The notes below the pieces were generated by a model, which did not search any database, was not told where the DNA came from, and was given only the letters and a program-made list of their open reading frames with translations. A stretch of DNA of 64,000 bases, taken from assembly GCA_963832365.1 (NCBI GenBank), contig CAWHUL010000021.1:68945-132944 (forward strand), given 5' to 3'. This DNA comes from CAWBRT01 sp963832365. Its GTDB lineage: Bacteria; Acidobacteriota; Terriglobia; Terriglobales; Acidobacteriaceae. The position numbers and the translations under genes are program-made. Below, in pieces: positions 17,754 to 28,123 of this stretch (positions are counted from its first letter, which is position 1; each line of letters opens with the position of its first letter).

Positions 17754-19238
17754 CTAATGCTGTGCTTCCAGCGAGCCTATCAGCATGCTCCTGCCGCTGG
17801 TGCTCATGACGTAGGTTGTGCTGCTACTGGCGGGATACAACACAACGGGAATCCCGCCGATTGATCCCGTTCCACGGCCGGAAGCGACGCTATAGCTTCC
17901 GCTAGCCGAGGCGCCGACCGCCACGTTGCCTCCCTGATTGAAGTCTTCGACCCCGGTAAAGGTGCCTAAACCATCGGCCAACAACTGACCGTCGAGGAGA
18001 GTAAGGACGCCGAAGGTCGAACCTCCAAGGTGAAGCGCATAGTTGCCGGTAACCGTGCCGGTTGTGGGAACAGCCGGTTGCACCGCAACCAGTCCGCTTT
18101 CAAGCAGGGTACTCGCGCTGTTGTAGGCCATCAGCACGGCATTCTGCGCACTGCTGAACCAGAGCACAAAATTGACCGTTCTGCCGCTGGCGGTGAAGTT
18201 GCCGGTGAAGCGCCCATTGTTTGCGCCGTCGGCAACATAAGCGCCTGAAAATGGGACGGAGGCGGAGTAGGCCCCGGTGTCGACGAAATCTTCGAGCCCA
18301 CTGCTCACGATTCCGCCACTCAGTGCAAAGCTCCCGGTCTCGGTGACGAAACCAGTCGCCGAGCTTCCCGAGATAGAATAGACGTACGGGTTGTTCACGC
18401 TGGCAGCGGTTATGAATGTTCCGCTCTGCTGATCTGCATAACCGGAAACCTGTTCCGACTGATTGATCGACAGGAATTCGATGCGCGTAGGGTTGACTAC
18501 ATAAAACACCAAGTCGATCACTGTACCAATGGAGCTCGCGCCGCCCGTGGTGGTGGTGAATTGCATCACTCCGCGCCCCGAAGTTCCGCTAAAGCCGCTG
18601 AAAGCTGTGCTGGGGACGGCGATCGTCGGGGTAAAAAACCCATTGTAATTTTCGTCGAGTACGGCTGAGGCGCCTGCTCCGGTTGCGGTGAGCAAGCCCA
18701 CGCGGGAGATCGGCTGCCCGAACTGGATATTATTCGAGCCGTCCGTGCGCAGTACATAAGAGCCTGTGGGAGCGACCAGAGGCGCGGCGTCCTGGCGTTC
18801 GAGCAGACCGCTGGAAAGCTCGAAATTCGACAGTTCGACGATCCGTGCTTTGTTGGGTGAAACCAGCACAAAACTGAAGGTGACATTGCTGCCGGCTGCG
18901 AAGTTCAATGTCGCCTGTCCACGGCCATCGATGCCAACCGAATACGTTCCGCTGGAGATGGCGGCCTGCTGCTGGAGCCCGCTAAAGAGATCGTTCACGT
19001 CTTCCTGGCCCGAGGTGATCTTGCCTGTGCCGTCGGCGGTGAATACGCCGACCGCGGCAAAGGCCCCACCGCGAGAGTCGACTCCACGCAGACTGAAAAC
19101 ATAACTGCCGCTCAAACTCGCGGTGCTGTACCCAGCGTTGTTCGGTGACGGAGGTACTATCGGGCTGCTGCTATTGCCGCCGCATGCGACCATGCTTGCC
19201 AGAAGAAGAGCTAGACACAATGTCCAGATGGCTTTCAT
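17754..19238 (-). CDS. Repeat-built secreted lipoprotein, unknown function
   Basis: A 494-residue lipoprotein: MKAIWTLCLALLLASMVAC ends in a lipobox, followed by GGNSSS. The mature part is Gly/Ser/Thr-rich and made of about four to five diverged beta-rich units, each built on the pattern GSY.F.L.G, then GVFTADGTGKI..G.ED, then SGTYSV...GRG. This repeat style is common in surface proteins of Acidobacteriota. I chose the ATG at 19238 because the longer frame to 19364 places junk before the signal peptide. It may be an adhesin or cell-surface structural protein, but nothing shows its ligand. Confidence 0.75.
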   Translation of the reverse strand: MKAIWTLCLALLLASMVACGGNSSSPIVPPSPNNAGYSTASLSGSYVFSLRGVDSRGGAFAAVGVFTADGTGKITSGQEDVNDLFSGLQQQAAISSGTYSVGIDGRGQATLNFAAGSNVTFSFVLVSPNKARIVELSNFELSSGLLERQDAAPLVAPTGSYVLRTDGSNNIQFGQPISRVGLLTATGAGASAVLDENYNGFFTPTIAVPSTAFSGFSGTSGRGVMQFTTTTGGASSIGTVIDLVFYVVNPTRIEFLSINQSEQVSGYADQQSGTFITAASVNNPYVYSISGSSATGFVTETGSFALSGGIVSSGLEDFVDTGAYSASVPFSGAYVADGANNGRFTGNFTASGRTVNFVLWFSSAQNAVLMAYNSASTLLESGLVAVQPAVPTTGTVTGNYALHLGGSTFGVLTLLDGQLLADGLGTFTGVEDFNQGGNVAVGASASGSYSVASGRGTGSIGGIPVVLYPASSSTTYVMSTSGRSMLIGSLEAQH

Positions 19239-19315
19239 ATTGTTTTCAACTCCCGCGCTGGGCTTCAGATTTCCACACTCGGCTGTGACGCTGTAACCTA
19301 TGCAGGACGGGAAAG

Positions 19316-19897
19316 TTGCGATCCTCGAATAGATTGAGCGATTTTGTTCCATTTCCGACGCCACGGCGGCCCCATGAATTATGCCTGATCGGGCTGCGTC
19401 TGGACCCGACCGCCGAAGGTCCGCAATTGTTCACCCTGATCGAGCAGCGTGAAAGCGGTGGCGGGACGATCATGGCGAACGGACGGATACTGTTCTTCTC
19501 GAGTCCGGCGCTGGTTGCCCGCGCACTTCAACTGGCCGACGACGATGCCATCGCCGGTGGTTTGCCGGGAACAAGCGCCACCTCAGTTTCGATGCCGAAG
19601 CAGATGGATGTTTTGTGTGACATTGCGCAGAGCCTGTTTCTGGTCAACTCGCAGCCGGACGACTCCGATGGTGTGCTGCTCGATTGCATCGCTTGTCTCG
19701 ACGACCTGCTGCGCGCCACCGCACTCAACGTCCCGGCGAACTATATCGCCGTACTCAATGCGCTTGCCGAGCGGCTGGAGCGCAACTCCGAGTTTGGCAG
19801 CTTTCTGGCGGAGCAAGGAATCGATCGCGAGACAGTGGAAGACGCAATCCTCTGGTGCGTCGGGGCCATAACGGTGAAGAGCACCTGGATTGGCTGA
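19316..19897 (+). CDS. Unknown protein, about 190 residues
   Basis: A soluble, acidic protein with no signal peptide or membrane segment and no motif I recognise. The body from about residue 22 (LCLIGLRLDPTAEGPQLFTL) to the end is well composed and helix-rich, which supports coding. The start is uncertain: TTG at 19316 or 19334. Its 5' end faces and nearly meets the lipoprotein gene, so the two share a divergent promoter region of under 100 bases. Confidence 0.55.
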   Translation: MRSSNRLSDFVPFPTPRRPHELCLIGLRLDPTAEGPQLFTLIEQRESGGGTIMANGRILFFSSPALVARALQLADDDAIAGGLPGTSATSVSMPKQMDVLCDIAQSLFLVNSQPDDSDGVLLDCIACLDDLLRATALNVPANYIAVLNALAERLERNSEFGSFLAEQGIDRETVEDAILWCVGAITVKSTWIG

Positions 19898-19949
19898 CCG
19901 CCAGTGGATTGAGTCCCCGGCAAGCGCCGCTCGTCGGGAGTGCGCGATT

Positions 19950-21200
<1,251 letters not shown>

Positions 21201-21322
21201 CCCTGTTCCTACCCAGTAATTTCGTGCCGGGAGCGACGACGGTCCAGGCGCGTCAGATCATACGCAGGACTAAGAATCCTATCACAGCAGGCGAGGTGCA
21301 GGTGCCGTTGCCGGCGGCCAGC

Positions 21323-21616
21323 TCAGGCAGTTTTATCGGGACGGTCGATGCTGATGCGCAATGACTTTAAGAACTTCATATCTTGAGGGCTGACTTTAAA
21401 ATCCGGGTCCGATTTTCTGAAATTCACCAGCGAAGACTGTTTGGTTTCGTCTTCGTCGCGCTTGTTGAACCCGATTGTGGCTTCAAGGACGAGGAACACA
21501 TCGTAACCGCCGGACTTAATTTTGGCGATCACTTCGGCGATCTGCTCCGAATCCGAGATTGACTCATTGATCGCCTGGCCGAGTTCCTTCATCAGTTTTT
21601 GTAGCCGCTGCTCCAC
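21323..21616 (-). CDS. Small unknown protein, helical with a conserved-looking core
   Basis: About 98 residues. The stretch VEQRLQKLMKELGQAINESI, then GYDVFLVLEATIGF, then SPQDMKFLKSLRISID reads as a well-formed small domain. I prefer the GTG at 21616, since the frame up to 21682 adds 22 residues of poor quality. No signal peptide or metal motif is seen. I do not recognise the family. Confidence 0.55.
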   Translation of the reverse strand: MEQRLQKLMKELGQAINESISDSEQIAEVIAKIKSGGYDVFLVLEATIGFNKRDEDETKQSSLVNFRKSDPDFKVSPQDMKFLKSLRISIDRPDKTA

Positions 21617-21893
21617 TTTGGATCCCCGATTTGGAGTCAAATTCGATGGCCGTAGCCCGGAACCCCGGCAAACTGCGCTCAAGCCGCCGACGTACTCTGC
21701 GGCTCGCGCGCGCTTGAGTCACTATGGTATTGGATGCCACGACCGGCATGGAAGTTTTAGAGCTTTTTCAACAACAGATTTGGCGGGCCGTCGGGACCAA
21801 TTCCGCGATGAAAGTACCCGGCAATGACAGCCTCCGGCGCTTGGCAGCTGCTTTCGGGGTACAGCTTTCACGAAACTGGTCTAGAATCCTTTT

Positions 21894-22259
21894 GTGAGCG
21901 GTCTTCCTAATCCTCTGCGAGCAAAGCCTACATCGGCAGGCTCGGTCGGTACCATGCTGGGCAAAGTGGCCAGGTCCTTTCAAAAAGGACAAAAGGGCCG
22001 GCAGGTTCTTCAGGGAGTTTCGGCGGGAATCGGCGCTTTTCTGCAGACGCTGCGACGGGTCGGCAGGGTTCTTTGGCTGGAGATCACTGGATTCCTGTTC
22101 CTCTGGCTCGCTATACTCGGTGGCGTCGCTTGCTGGAGCGAGTATCATTCCTACGCGGCGGGCAAGGTTGGACCCGGGCGTGCCGTCGTTGCCGGACTTT
22201 TCGCTGTTTTGTTCGCCTACTTCGGCGTGAGTTCTTTTTGGAGTGCTCGCAAGAACTAG
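21894..22259 (+). CDS. Small membrane protein, unknown function
   Basis: 121 residues starting at GTG. A basic, cytosolic N-terminal half (about 1-60) is followed by two hydrophobic segments (about 62-82 and 95-115) joined by a short loop. No family is recognised. It is 95 bases upstream of the LOG-family gene on the same strand and may be co-transcribed with it. Confidence 0.55.
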   Translation: MSGLPNPLRAKPTSAGSVGTMLGKVARSFQKGQKGRQVLQGVSAGIGAFLQTLRRVGRVLWLEITGFLFLWLAILGGVACWSEYHSYAAGKVGPGRAVVAGLFAVLFAYFGVSSFWSARKN

Positions 22260-22354
22260 GTGATGTCCCTTGCGGCGCAAATCGCGGGACATCACACTGA
22301 CTTGACTCAATCGACCCCTGACGTTCCGAACCATAGCGGTTTCCGGGAGTTTGG

Positions 22355-22945
22355 ATGAACTCTTTCAAGAGGATTTGCGTCTTTTGCGGCTCCAGCACGG
22401 GCATTTCCGGCACATACCGGGCCGCAGCCGTGGAACTTGGACGGTTTTTGACCGAGCAGGGTCTGGGTCTGGTTTACGGCGGGGGGAGGATTGGATTGAT
22501 GGGAGTGGTCGCCGACGCCGTGTTGGAACATGGCGGTCAGGTGATTGGGGTCATTCCGCAACCGATGGTGGTTCGCGAGATCTGGCATTCCGGCCTCACG
22601 GAATTGCGCGTCGTTCCCTCGATGCACGCCCGCAAATTCCTGATGGCAGAGCTGGCCGACGCATTCATCGCCCTTCCCGGCGGATTTGGCACGTTCGAGG
22701 AATTCTGCGAGATGACCACTTGGAGCCAGCTCGGCATACACCGCAAGCCCTGCGGGCTGCTCAACGTGGCCGGGTACTACGATCCGCTGCTGGAGATGTT
22801 CGATCGCGCCGTCGCTGAGGGATTTCTCAAACCCGAGAACCGCGAACTCGTACTGTCCTCGCCGAGCTGCCGGGAACTGCTGGAAAAAATGCAGGCATTC
22901 GAGCCCACGGTAGTTCGCAAGTGGATTGAACCGTCGGAGACTTAA
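22355..22945 (+). CDS. LOG-family cytokinin riboside 5'-monophosphate phosphoribohydrolase
   Basis: A 196-residue Rossmann-fold protein of the TIGR00730/LOG family that cleaves the N-glycosidic bond of nucleoside 5'-monophosphates (AMP or cytokinin ribotides). The start FCGSSTG, the loop YGGGRIGLMG (42-50) and the catalytic motif PGGFGTFEE (108-116) are all present. In bacteria its role is mostly purine nucleotide housekeeping; hormone production is unproven here. Confidence 0.9.
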   Translation: MNSFKRICVFCGSSTGISGTYRAAAVELGRFLTEQGLGLVYGGGRIGLMGVVADAVLEHGGQVIGVIPQPMVVREIWHSGLTELRVVPSMHARKFLMAELADAFIALPGGFGTFEEFCEMTTWSQLGIHRKPCGLLNVAGYYDPLLEMFDRAVAEGFLKPENRELVLSSPSCRELLEKMQAFEPTVVRKWIEPSET

Positions 22946-22989
22946 GTTACAGGCTCAGGCAAGCAGATTGGCCTGCCTGAGCCGGACCG

Positions 22990-23940
22990 CTAAAAGCCAT
23001 ACAGCTTTGCCGGGTTATCGACCAGAATGCGGTTTCGTGTTGCCGTATCGGGCACCCATTCGGCCAGAAGGTCCAGAAGAACTGCGTCGTCGGGTTTGAC
23101 TTTCTCTGTCGGGTGCGGCCAATCGCTACCCCACACAAGCCGTTCTGGTGCTGCCTTCACAAAGGCCCGCACAGTGGAGATCGTATCGCTATAGGTCGGA
23201 GGCCCAACCTTGCTTTCCTGATATGCGCCGCACAATTTGACCCAGACCTTGCCTTTCTGCAGCAGCTCGATAATCAGAGGAAATACCGGATGGTTCATAC
23301 CGTCTGGCTGTGGCACATGCGCGAGATGGTCGAAGACAATCGGGCACGGAACACGGTTCCATAGTTCTTTGCTTTCCACAATCTGATTGCCGGAAGCATT
23401 GACTTGAATGTGCCAGCCCATCGGCTCGACCAGCTTCGCCAGCGGCGTGATCATCTGGAATGTCGTGGTGCCCGGCGGCGACAAGTTAAAGCGAATGCCG
23501 CGCACGCCTGCGGCATGCAAATCCTTGAGCTCCCGATTCGTGACACTGGTGTTGACGACCGCTACTCCTCGCGCCTCCTCCGGCCCGAAGCGGCCGAGAG
23601 CATAGATCAGACTATTGTTATCCATGCCATAGGCTGAGGGATGCACAATTACGTGACGGGTTATGCCCAACCGCTTCTGCAACAGACGGTAATCGGCAAT
23701 CGAGGCGTCAGGCGCGGGCAGGACCGCCTCCGGCGTATTAGGAAAACGTCCGTCATAGATGTGATGATGACAATCCGCCGCGTTCGGAGGCACCTTCAAA
23801 CGGGGCAGCCCGGTGCCCCCAGACCAGGGGACCGTCTGGCCGCCGCCTCCGGTCTGACCGCCGGCGAAGGCGCTAACACCCGCAACGATACTGGGAACAG
23901 CGACCACAAACTCCCGACGACTCAAGCCATTGATTCCCAT
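22990..23940 (-). CDS. Tat-exported amidohydrolase (TIM-barrel, LigI-like)
   Basis: A 316-residue metal-dependent hydrolase of the Amidohydro_2 group. The N-terminal SRREF followed by a hydrophobic stretch is a Tat-type signal (residues 6-30). ADCHHHIYDGRFP supplies the first metal His cluster, HVIVHPSAYG and FDHLAH follow, and VWGSDWPHP carries the catalytic Asp. LigI-like members open lactones such as 2-pyrone-4,6-dicarboxylate; the true substrate is not certain. The Tat signal suggests a periplasmic location, unusual for a lactonase. Confidence 0.8.
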   Translation of the reverse strand: MGINGLSRREFVVAVPSIVAGVSAFAGGQTGGGGQTVPWSGGTGLPRLKVPPNAADCHHHIYDGRFPNTPEAVLPAPDASIADYRLLQKRLGITRHVIVHPSAYGMDNNSLIYALGRFGPEEARGVAVVNTSVTNRELKDLHAAGVRGIRFNLSPPGTTTFQMITPLAKLVEPMGWHIQVNASGNQIVESKELWNRVPCPIVFDHLAHVPQPDGMNHPVFPLIIELLQKGKVWVKLCGAYQESKVGPPTYSDTISTVRAFVKAAPERLVWGSDWPHPTEKVKPDDAVLLDLLAEWVPDTATRNRILVDNPAKLYGF

Positions 23941-24122
23941 CCTATCCTCCAGTTCATCGAATTAGGGGTGGCAGTTCGCTTCCTGTAACCCATGCCTTCC
24001 CCGCAGTATTGCGTATTTTCAGTGACAAGCAGTCTACCACCACAGCCAAACCGGGGAGTGATTTGTAGGATGATCGCGCCGGAAGTTGTTCCCAGACTGT
24101 CATAGTGGTGATAAAACACGGT

Positions 24123-25454
24123 ATGGAGTCAATTGCAAACGCCGTTGGCAGTAATTACCATCCGGCCAGCGCGCCGGATTTCGTTCCGGCCCCGCTGCTT
24201 CGCGACCTTCAGTTCAAGCGTTTAAGAGATATTGTGGGGCGGGCCTGGGAGCGAGTGGAATGGTTCCGCTCGCGCATGCGGGAGCGCGGACTTTCGCCGG
24301 ACGACCTTAGCTCGATCGACGACATCGGCAAACTGCCGTTCACGGTAAAGAACGACCTGCGGGACACCTATCCCTTTGGATTGTTTGCCAGCCCGATGGA
24401 GGATGTGGTGCGTCTGCACGCCTCCAGCGGAACCACCGGCAAGCCCATCGTAGTGGCTTACACGAAAGCAGACCTGGAGGTTTGGACCTCGGTCATGGTT
24501 CGCAGCTTCGCCTGCTGTGGCCTGCATCACGGCGACGTGGTGCAGAATGCATACGGCTACGGACTGTTTACCGGCGGGCTGGGCGCGCACTACGGCGCAG
24601 AGGAATTGGGCGCGACGGTCATTCCGATCTCGGGAGGCAACACGGATCGCCAGATCATGGTGATGAAAGATTTCAGGGTGACGGCAATCTGCTGCACGCC
24701 GAGTTATTTCCTACACATGATCGAACGCGCCGGCCAGTTAGGCGTCGACGTCAAAGGCCTGCCGCTGCGCGTCGGTGTTTTCGGCGCCGAGCCGTGGACG
24801 CAATCAATGCGCAAGCATATCGAGGAGTCGAGCAGCATTCAGGCATTCGACATTTATGGGCTCTCCGAAATCATCGGGCCGGGCGTGGGAATCGAATGCC
24901 ATTGCCACGACGGTTTGCACATCTTCGAAGATCACTTCTACCCGGAGATTATCGATCCGGAGACGGGCGAGACACGCCCCGACGGCGAAGAGGGCGAATT
25001 GGTGCTGACCACCCTCAGCAAGCGGGCGATGCCGATGATCCGCTATCGCACGCGCGACATCACGGCGATCATTCCCGGTCCGTGCGCCTGCGGCCGCATT
25101 CTGCGGCGCATACGGCGCATCGGACGGCGCAGCGATGACATGCTGATCATTCGCGGCGTCAACGTATTCCCGTCGCAGGTGGAAACCGCTCTGCTCGAGG
25201 TGGAGGGCACGTTGCCGCACTACCAGATTATTCTCACCCGCGAGCTCGGACTCGACCAGATGGAAGTGCAGGTGGAAGTGACGCCGCAGATGTTTAGCGA
25301 CAAAATTGGCGCGCTTGAGGCCTTGAATGAGAAACTTGTGGACGCCCTCGACCATGTTCTCGGAATCCGGGTGAAGGTAACGTTGGTCGAGCCGCACTCC
25401 ATCCAGCGCAGCGAAGGCAAAGCAAAACGAGTTTTTGACCGGCGGTCATCATGA
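24123..25454 (+). CDS. paaK: Phenylacetate-CoA ligase
   Basis: An AMP-forming ligase that activates phenylacetate or related aryl acids with CoA. The adenylate-forming P-loop LHASSGTTGKP and the ATP/AMP motifs YGLSEIIGPGVG and YRTRDI are present, with the C-terminal domain RRIGRRSDDMLIIRGVNVFPSQVE. ATG 24123 gives 443 residues; a GTG at 24105 would add six. It overlaps the ACT gene by ATGA. In many anaerobic and soil bacteria this pair works with a 2-oxoacid:ferredoxin oxidoreductase on aromatic amino acids; such an oxidoreductase lies 3 kb further on. Confidence 0.93.
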   Translation: MESIANAVGSNYHPASAPDFVPAPLLRDLQFKRLRDIVGRAWERVEWFRSRMRERGLSPDDLSSIDDIGKLPFTVKNDLRDTYPFGLFASPMEDVVRLHASSGTTGKPIVVAYTKADLEVWTSVMVRSFACCGLHHGDVVQNAYGYGLFTGGLGAHYGAEELGATVIPISGGNTDRQIMVMKDFRVTAICCTPSYFLHMIERAGQLGVDVKGLPLRVGVFGAEPWTQSMRKHIEESSSIQAFDIYGLSEIIGPGVGIECHCHDGLHIFEDHFYPEIIDPETGETRPDGEEGELVLTTLSKRAMPMIRYRTRDITAIIPGPCACGRILRRIRRIGRRSDDMLIIRGVNVFPSQVETALLEVEGTLPHYQIILTRELGLDQMEVQVEVTPQMFSDKIGALEALNEKLVDALDHVLGIRVKVTLVEPHSIQRSEGKAKRVFDRRSS

Positions 25455-25882
25455 AAATCCAACAGTTGTCGTTGTTCGCGGAAAATAAACCGGGAACGAT
25501 CATTGCACCCTGCCGGCTGTTGGCGCGGGAGGGCATTGATATTCGGGCGCTGTCGCTGGCCGACACGCAGCGCTTCGGCATTCTGCGCATGATCGTCTCC
25601 GACTGCGCCAAGGCGAACAGGCTGCTCCAGGACAACGGGTATCTCGTTAAAGTGACAGAGGTGCTCGCCGTGGAAGTGCCGGACCGGCCGGGCGGGCTGG
25701 CGGAGATCCTGGCCATCTTCGAAGGCACCTCGATCAATATCGAGTACATGTACGCCTTTCCGTTCGGCAATGGCGACAAGGCGGTCCTGATTTTCCGCTT
25801 CGGCGATCCGGATGCAGCGATCGAGCGCTTGCAGGCATCCGGGATCAACGTGCTCGAAAGCGGCGCAATCTTGAAGAAGTAG
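25451..25882 (+). CDS. Tandem ACT-domain protein
   Basis: 143 residues containing two ACT domains, the small amino-acid-binding regulatory fold: QLSLFAENKPGTIIAPCRLLAREGIDIRAL (about 4-33) and VEVPDRPGGLAEILAIFEGTSINIEYMYAF (about 74-103). It is translationally coupled to paaK by ATGA, so it probably senses an amino acid and regulates the ligase or its pathway. The mechanism is not known from sequence. Confidence 0.88.
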   Translation: MKIQQLSLFAENKPGTIIAPCRLLAREGIDIRALSLADTQRFGILRMIVSDCAKANRLLQDNGYLVKVTEVLAVEVPDRPGGLAEILAIFEGTSINIEYMYAFPFGNGDKAVLIFRFGDPDAAIERLQASGINVLESGAILKK

Positions 25883-25971
25883 CCGATTGATCGCCGTCTG
25901 CCGTGGGTAGGTTGGTTCGGCGCGGAACCCCGCGCCCGTCGAGCGTGCGAAAACCTCCGATCCGGTGAAGA

Positions 25972-26773
25972 TCAGAAAAGGAATTTTGCGAGCGTTCGGT
26001 TGAAGACCTCGGGATTCTCAAGGTTCGGGAGATGGCCGGCGTTCGGTATCTCCACGAAATTCGATCCGGGCATCGCCTGGTGCATCTCCCGCATGGCCTC
26101 CGGCATAGCGCCATCGGCCGTACCGACAAGCAGCAGCGTGGGGATGCTGATCTGCGGCAGGCACTGGCGATAGTCGAACTGTTGGAGGGCGCGTCCGCAG
26201 GCAATGTAACCGCCAGCCGGCGTAGTGGCGATCATGCGGCGAACCTTTTCAAGGACGGCGGATTGCTTGCAATGAACTCCGGCCTGAACCAGCGCCGCAC
26301 GTGGGCTCGACCAGTGCTTCCATCCCCTGATTTTGGACGATGCCGATGCGTTCCTCCCAAAGTTGCCTCGCTCCCGCAGGAGCGGCCCATTGGGTGTCGC
26401 AGGCGACAACGCGATCCAGGCGAATGGCATTGCGCGCGGCAAGGCGAAGGCCAGTCATCGCGCCCATGGAGACGCCTACGAAGGTTGCACGCGGAATGGC
26501 CAAGGCGTCAAACAGCGCAATGACATCGTCGGCCAACTGCTCGAAGGTGCAGGGTTCGCTCGGAACCTCGGTGCCGCCATGGCCCCTTTGGTCGTAGCGG
26601 AGGATGCGGAAGGAATTCTCGAGCATGGCAATCTGCCCGTCCCACAGCGAGAGATTCGTCGCCAGGGAATTGGAAAATACGAGCCATGGCGCTTCCTTGC
26701 GTCCGTCGACCCGGCAGTGAAACCGAATTCCATTTGCTTCCACGTGGAAGCTGGCTGGTGTGTCGTTCATCAT
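25972..26773 (-). pseudogene. pcaD: 3-oxoadipate enol-lactonase-like alpha/beta hydrolase, two frameshifts
   Basis: An alpha/beta hydrolase of the PcaD type. The nucleophile elbow GVSMGAMTGL, upstream RYDQRGHGGTEVP and downstream LVGTADGAMPEAM and NAGHLPNLENP are all recognisable. The frame changes twice near 26300 and 26260: family-like VRRWFRPEFIASNPP lies in the third frame between the two main parts. Each break fits one missing base, most simply a C. AAGGAG lies 5 bases before the ATG at 26773. It is either a young pseudogene or a mis-sequenced intact gene. If working, it would open an aromatic-catabolism lactone. Confidence 0.75.
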
Positions 26774-26790
26774 TTCTGCTCCTTGCAGGT

Positions 26791-26827
26791 CCCCACATTC
26801 GACAACCGCGGGGCGGATGTGGGCACC
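26791..26827 (+). repeat. Dispersed palindrome, copy 7
   Basis: CCCCACATTCGACAACCGCG followed by GGGCGGATGTGGGCACC, just upstream of the pcaD-like gene. The arms CCCACAT/ATGTGGG pair exactly. Confidence 0.65.
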
Positions 26828-27158
26828 TCGATAGTAAGACACAAAGACGGCGCGCCGACGGGGACCGCCCAGAAGCTCAGGCTGAAGCGAGTCGGGCAGC
26901 AGCCCGCAGGCCGCAGTGTTCGATTATCGCACTCGACAGGCGAGTAACGATGTGCGTCAATACTCGTCGTCAGCGTCGGGCGGCCCGGGGATCACGCCGA
27001 GCATGGCTGCTGGCTTATCGGATCACGTTGGTCGCTGGAAGAAATTGTGCTTTCGGCAAACTGAGACTATCGCAGTTTTGGCCGTGGCGTGTTTTTCAGA
27101 ACCGCTGGAGAGCATTAGAATTTGAGGAATTCAGTGCTGGAGGAGGGAACTCCTATTT
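26828..27158. other. 331-base stretch without a supported gene
   Basis: Open frames here overlap neighbours and show no domain. I see no clear promoter or RNA structure apart from the palindrome just to the left. Confidence 0.5.
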
Positions 27159-27515
27159 ATGAGCTGGCTGGGCTGGCTACTTGTCTTATTTATCGCCTAT
27201 TGGTTCCTAAGCGACCTGTTCAGTTCGAAACGGTGCTATCCCCACGGAGTTTTCGGTCGATGCCGACGGTGCGAGGAAGAAGCTGCGGCAAGAGTCAAAG
27301 CAGAAGCCGAAGCAAGAGCCGAAGCAGAACGTCGACGGATGGAGATCGAAGAGACCTACAAGAACATGGATGAAGCGAAAAGGGATGAACTGACTACCTT
27401 GGTGAAAGAACGGGCCAAACGGGAGGATCTCTTGATTAGACCAGGCGATTTAGAAGCAGCCGTCGTGAAGATGTATGAGAGGTCTCAGTTAAGGGCCAAA
27501 GGAGCGAATTTGTGA
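27159..27515 (+). CDS. Small membrane-anchored cysteine/coiled-coil protein
   Basis: 118 residues. Residues 1-20 are a hydrophobic anchor rich in Trp/Leu. A short Cys cluster follows (C26, C35, C38 in RCYPHGVFGRCRRCEE), then an Ala/Glu/Arg-rich coiled coil (about 40-85) and a charged tail. The cysteines could bind metal or form disulfides. GGAGGAGGG precedes the ATG at a somewhat long distance. Family and role unknown. A very short gene appears coupled to its stop codon. Confidence 0.55.
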   Translation: MSWLGWLLVLFIAYWFLSDLFSSKRCYPHGVFGRCRRCEEEAAARVKAEAEARAEAERRRMEIEETYKNMDEAKRDELTTLVKERAKREDLLIRPGDLEAAVVKMYERSQLRAKGANL

Positions 27516-27652
27516 TCGAGCAAATCAAAGCCGCCGTCAGACCCGAAAGGCTTCGAAAGAAGTCGCGGTTCCAGAAGGCGAGAATTCAGGCAAATGCTAA
27601 TGCCTGCTTGAGGCAGCCAGTTGAAATGGAAACTCATTTTTCCCGTGCGTGA
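27512..27652 (+). CDS. Possible 46-residue basic protein coupled to the upstream gene
   Basis: GTG at 27512 overlaps the stop of the preceding gene (GTGA), with AAAGGAG about 8 bases upstream, a strong ribosome-binding context. The product MIEQIKAAVRPERLRKKSR... is basic, likely helical, and ends at TGA 27650-27652. The overlap and the Shine-Dalgarno site support translation; there is no homology evidence. Confidence 0.35.
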   Translation: MIEQIKAAVRPERLRKKSRFQKARIQANANACLRQPVEMETHFSRA

Positions 27653-27749
27653 CCGCTGCGGTCCGCAAGTGGGTACAATGAATAAAAGGGCGAAGCGGAC
27701 CCCTCCTGGCGCGATTAGTGTTCCGTTCGTCTGAAAAGGAGACCAGACT

Positions 27750-27992
27750 ATGCACCTTGGCATGCCGGAGATGCTGTTGATCTTTGCGATCGCTCTGTTA
27801 TTGTTTGGGCCGAAAAAACTAGGCGATTTGGGTAAAGGACTGGGAGAGGGAATTCGCAACTTCAAGAGTGGATTGGGTGGTTCTCCGGAGCCAGAGGCGA
27901 AGCCTCCTAGCCCTGCTCCGCCGAGCGCCCCGCCGGAGGCGAAGGTCATCGTCGTCGAAGAAGTGAAGCCCGCCGGGGAAGATAAGAAGTAG
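27750..27992 (+). CDS. tatA: Sec-independent protein translocase TatA/E
   Basis: 80 residues: a short N-terminal membrane helix (MPEMLLIFAIALLLFGPKKL) with the FGPKKL hinge, an amphipathic helix (GDLGKGLGEGIRNFKSGL) and a Pro/Glu-rich tail. This is the pore-forming subunit of the twin-arginine export system. No tatB or tatC is nearby, which is normal where tat genes are scattered. The Tat-signal amidohydrolase at 22990-23940 is a likely client. Confidence 0.93.
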   Translation: MHLGMPEMLLIFAIALLLFGPKKLGDLGKGLGEGIRNFKSGLGGSPEPEAKPPSPAPPSAPPEAKVIVVEEVKPAGEDKK

Positions 27993-28065
27993 ACGTTCGC
28001 TATCGACCGGGGCGGGATGGCGAGGCGGGAACCCCGGAGCCTTCCTAAAAAACTACCCCACGTCA

Positions 28066-28092
28066 GCCAACTGCGGGCGAACGTGGGGCACC
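28066..28092 (+). repeat. Dispersed palindrome, copy 8
   Basis: CCCCACGTCAGCCAAC and GCGAACGTGGGGCACC flank a minimal loop, between the convergent tatA and korC genes and preceded by AAAAAACTA, as at 39491. Confidence 0.7.
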
Positions 28093-28123
28093 ATCAATTC
28101 CTGCTCTTTCTTCTTCTGGGCGA

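Noticed and set aside
26686..27162. 158-residue plus-strand frame over the pcaD-like start
   Set aside because: No domain, Arg/Cys-rich composition, and it overlaps the 5' end of a recognised gene on the other strand.
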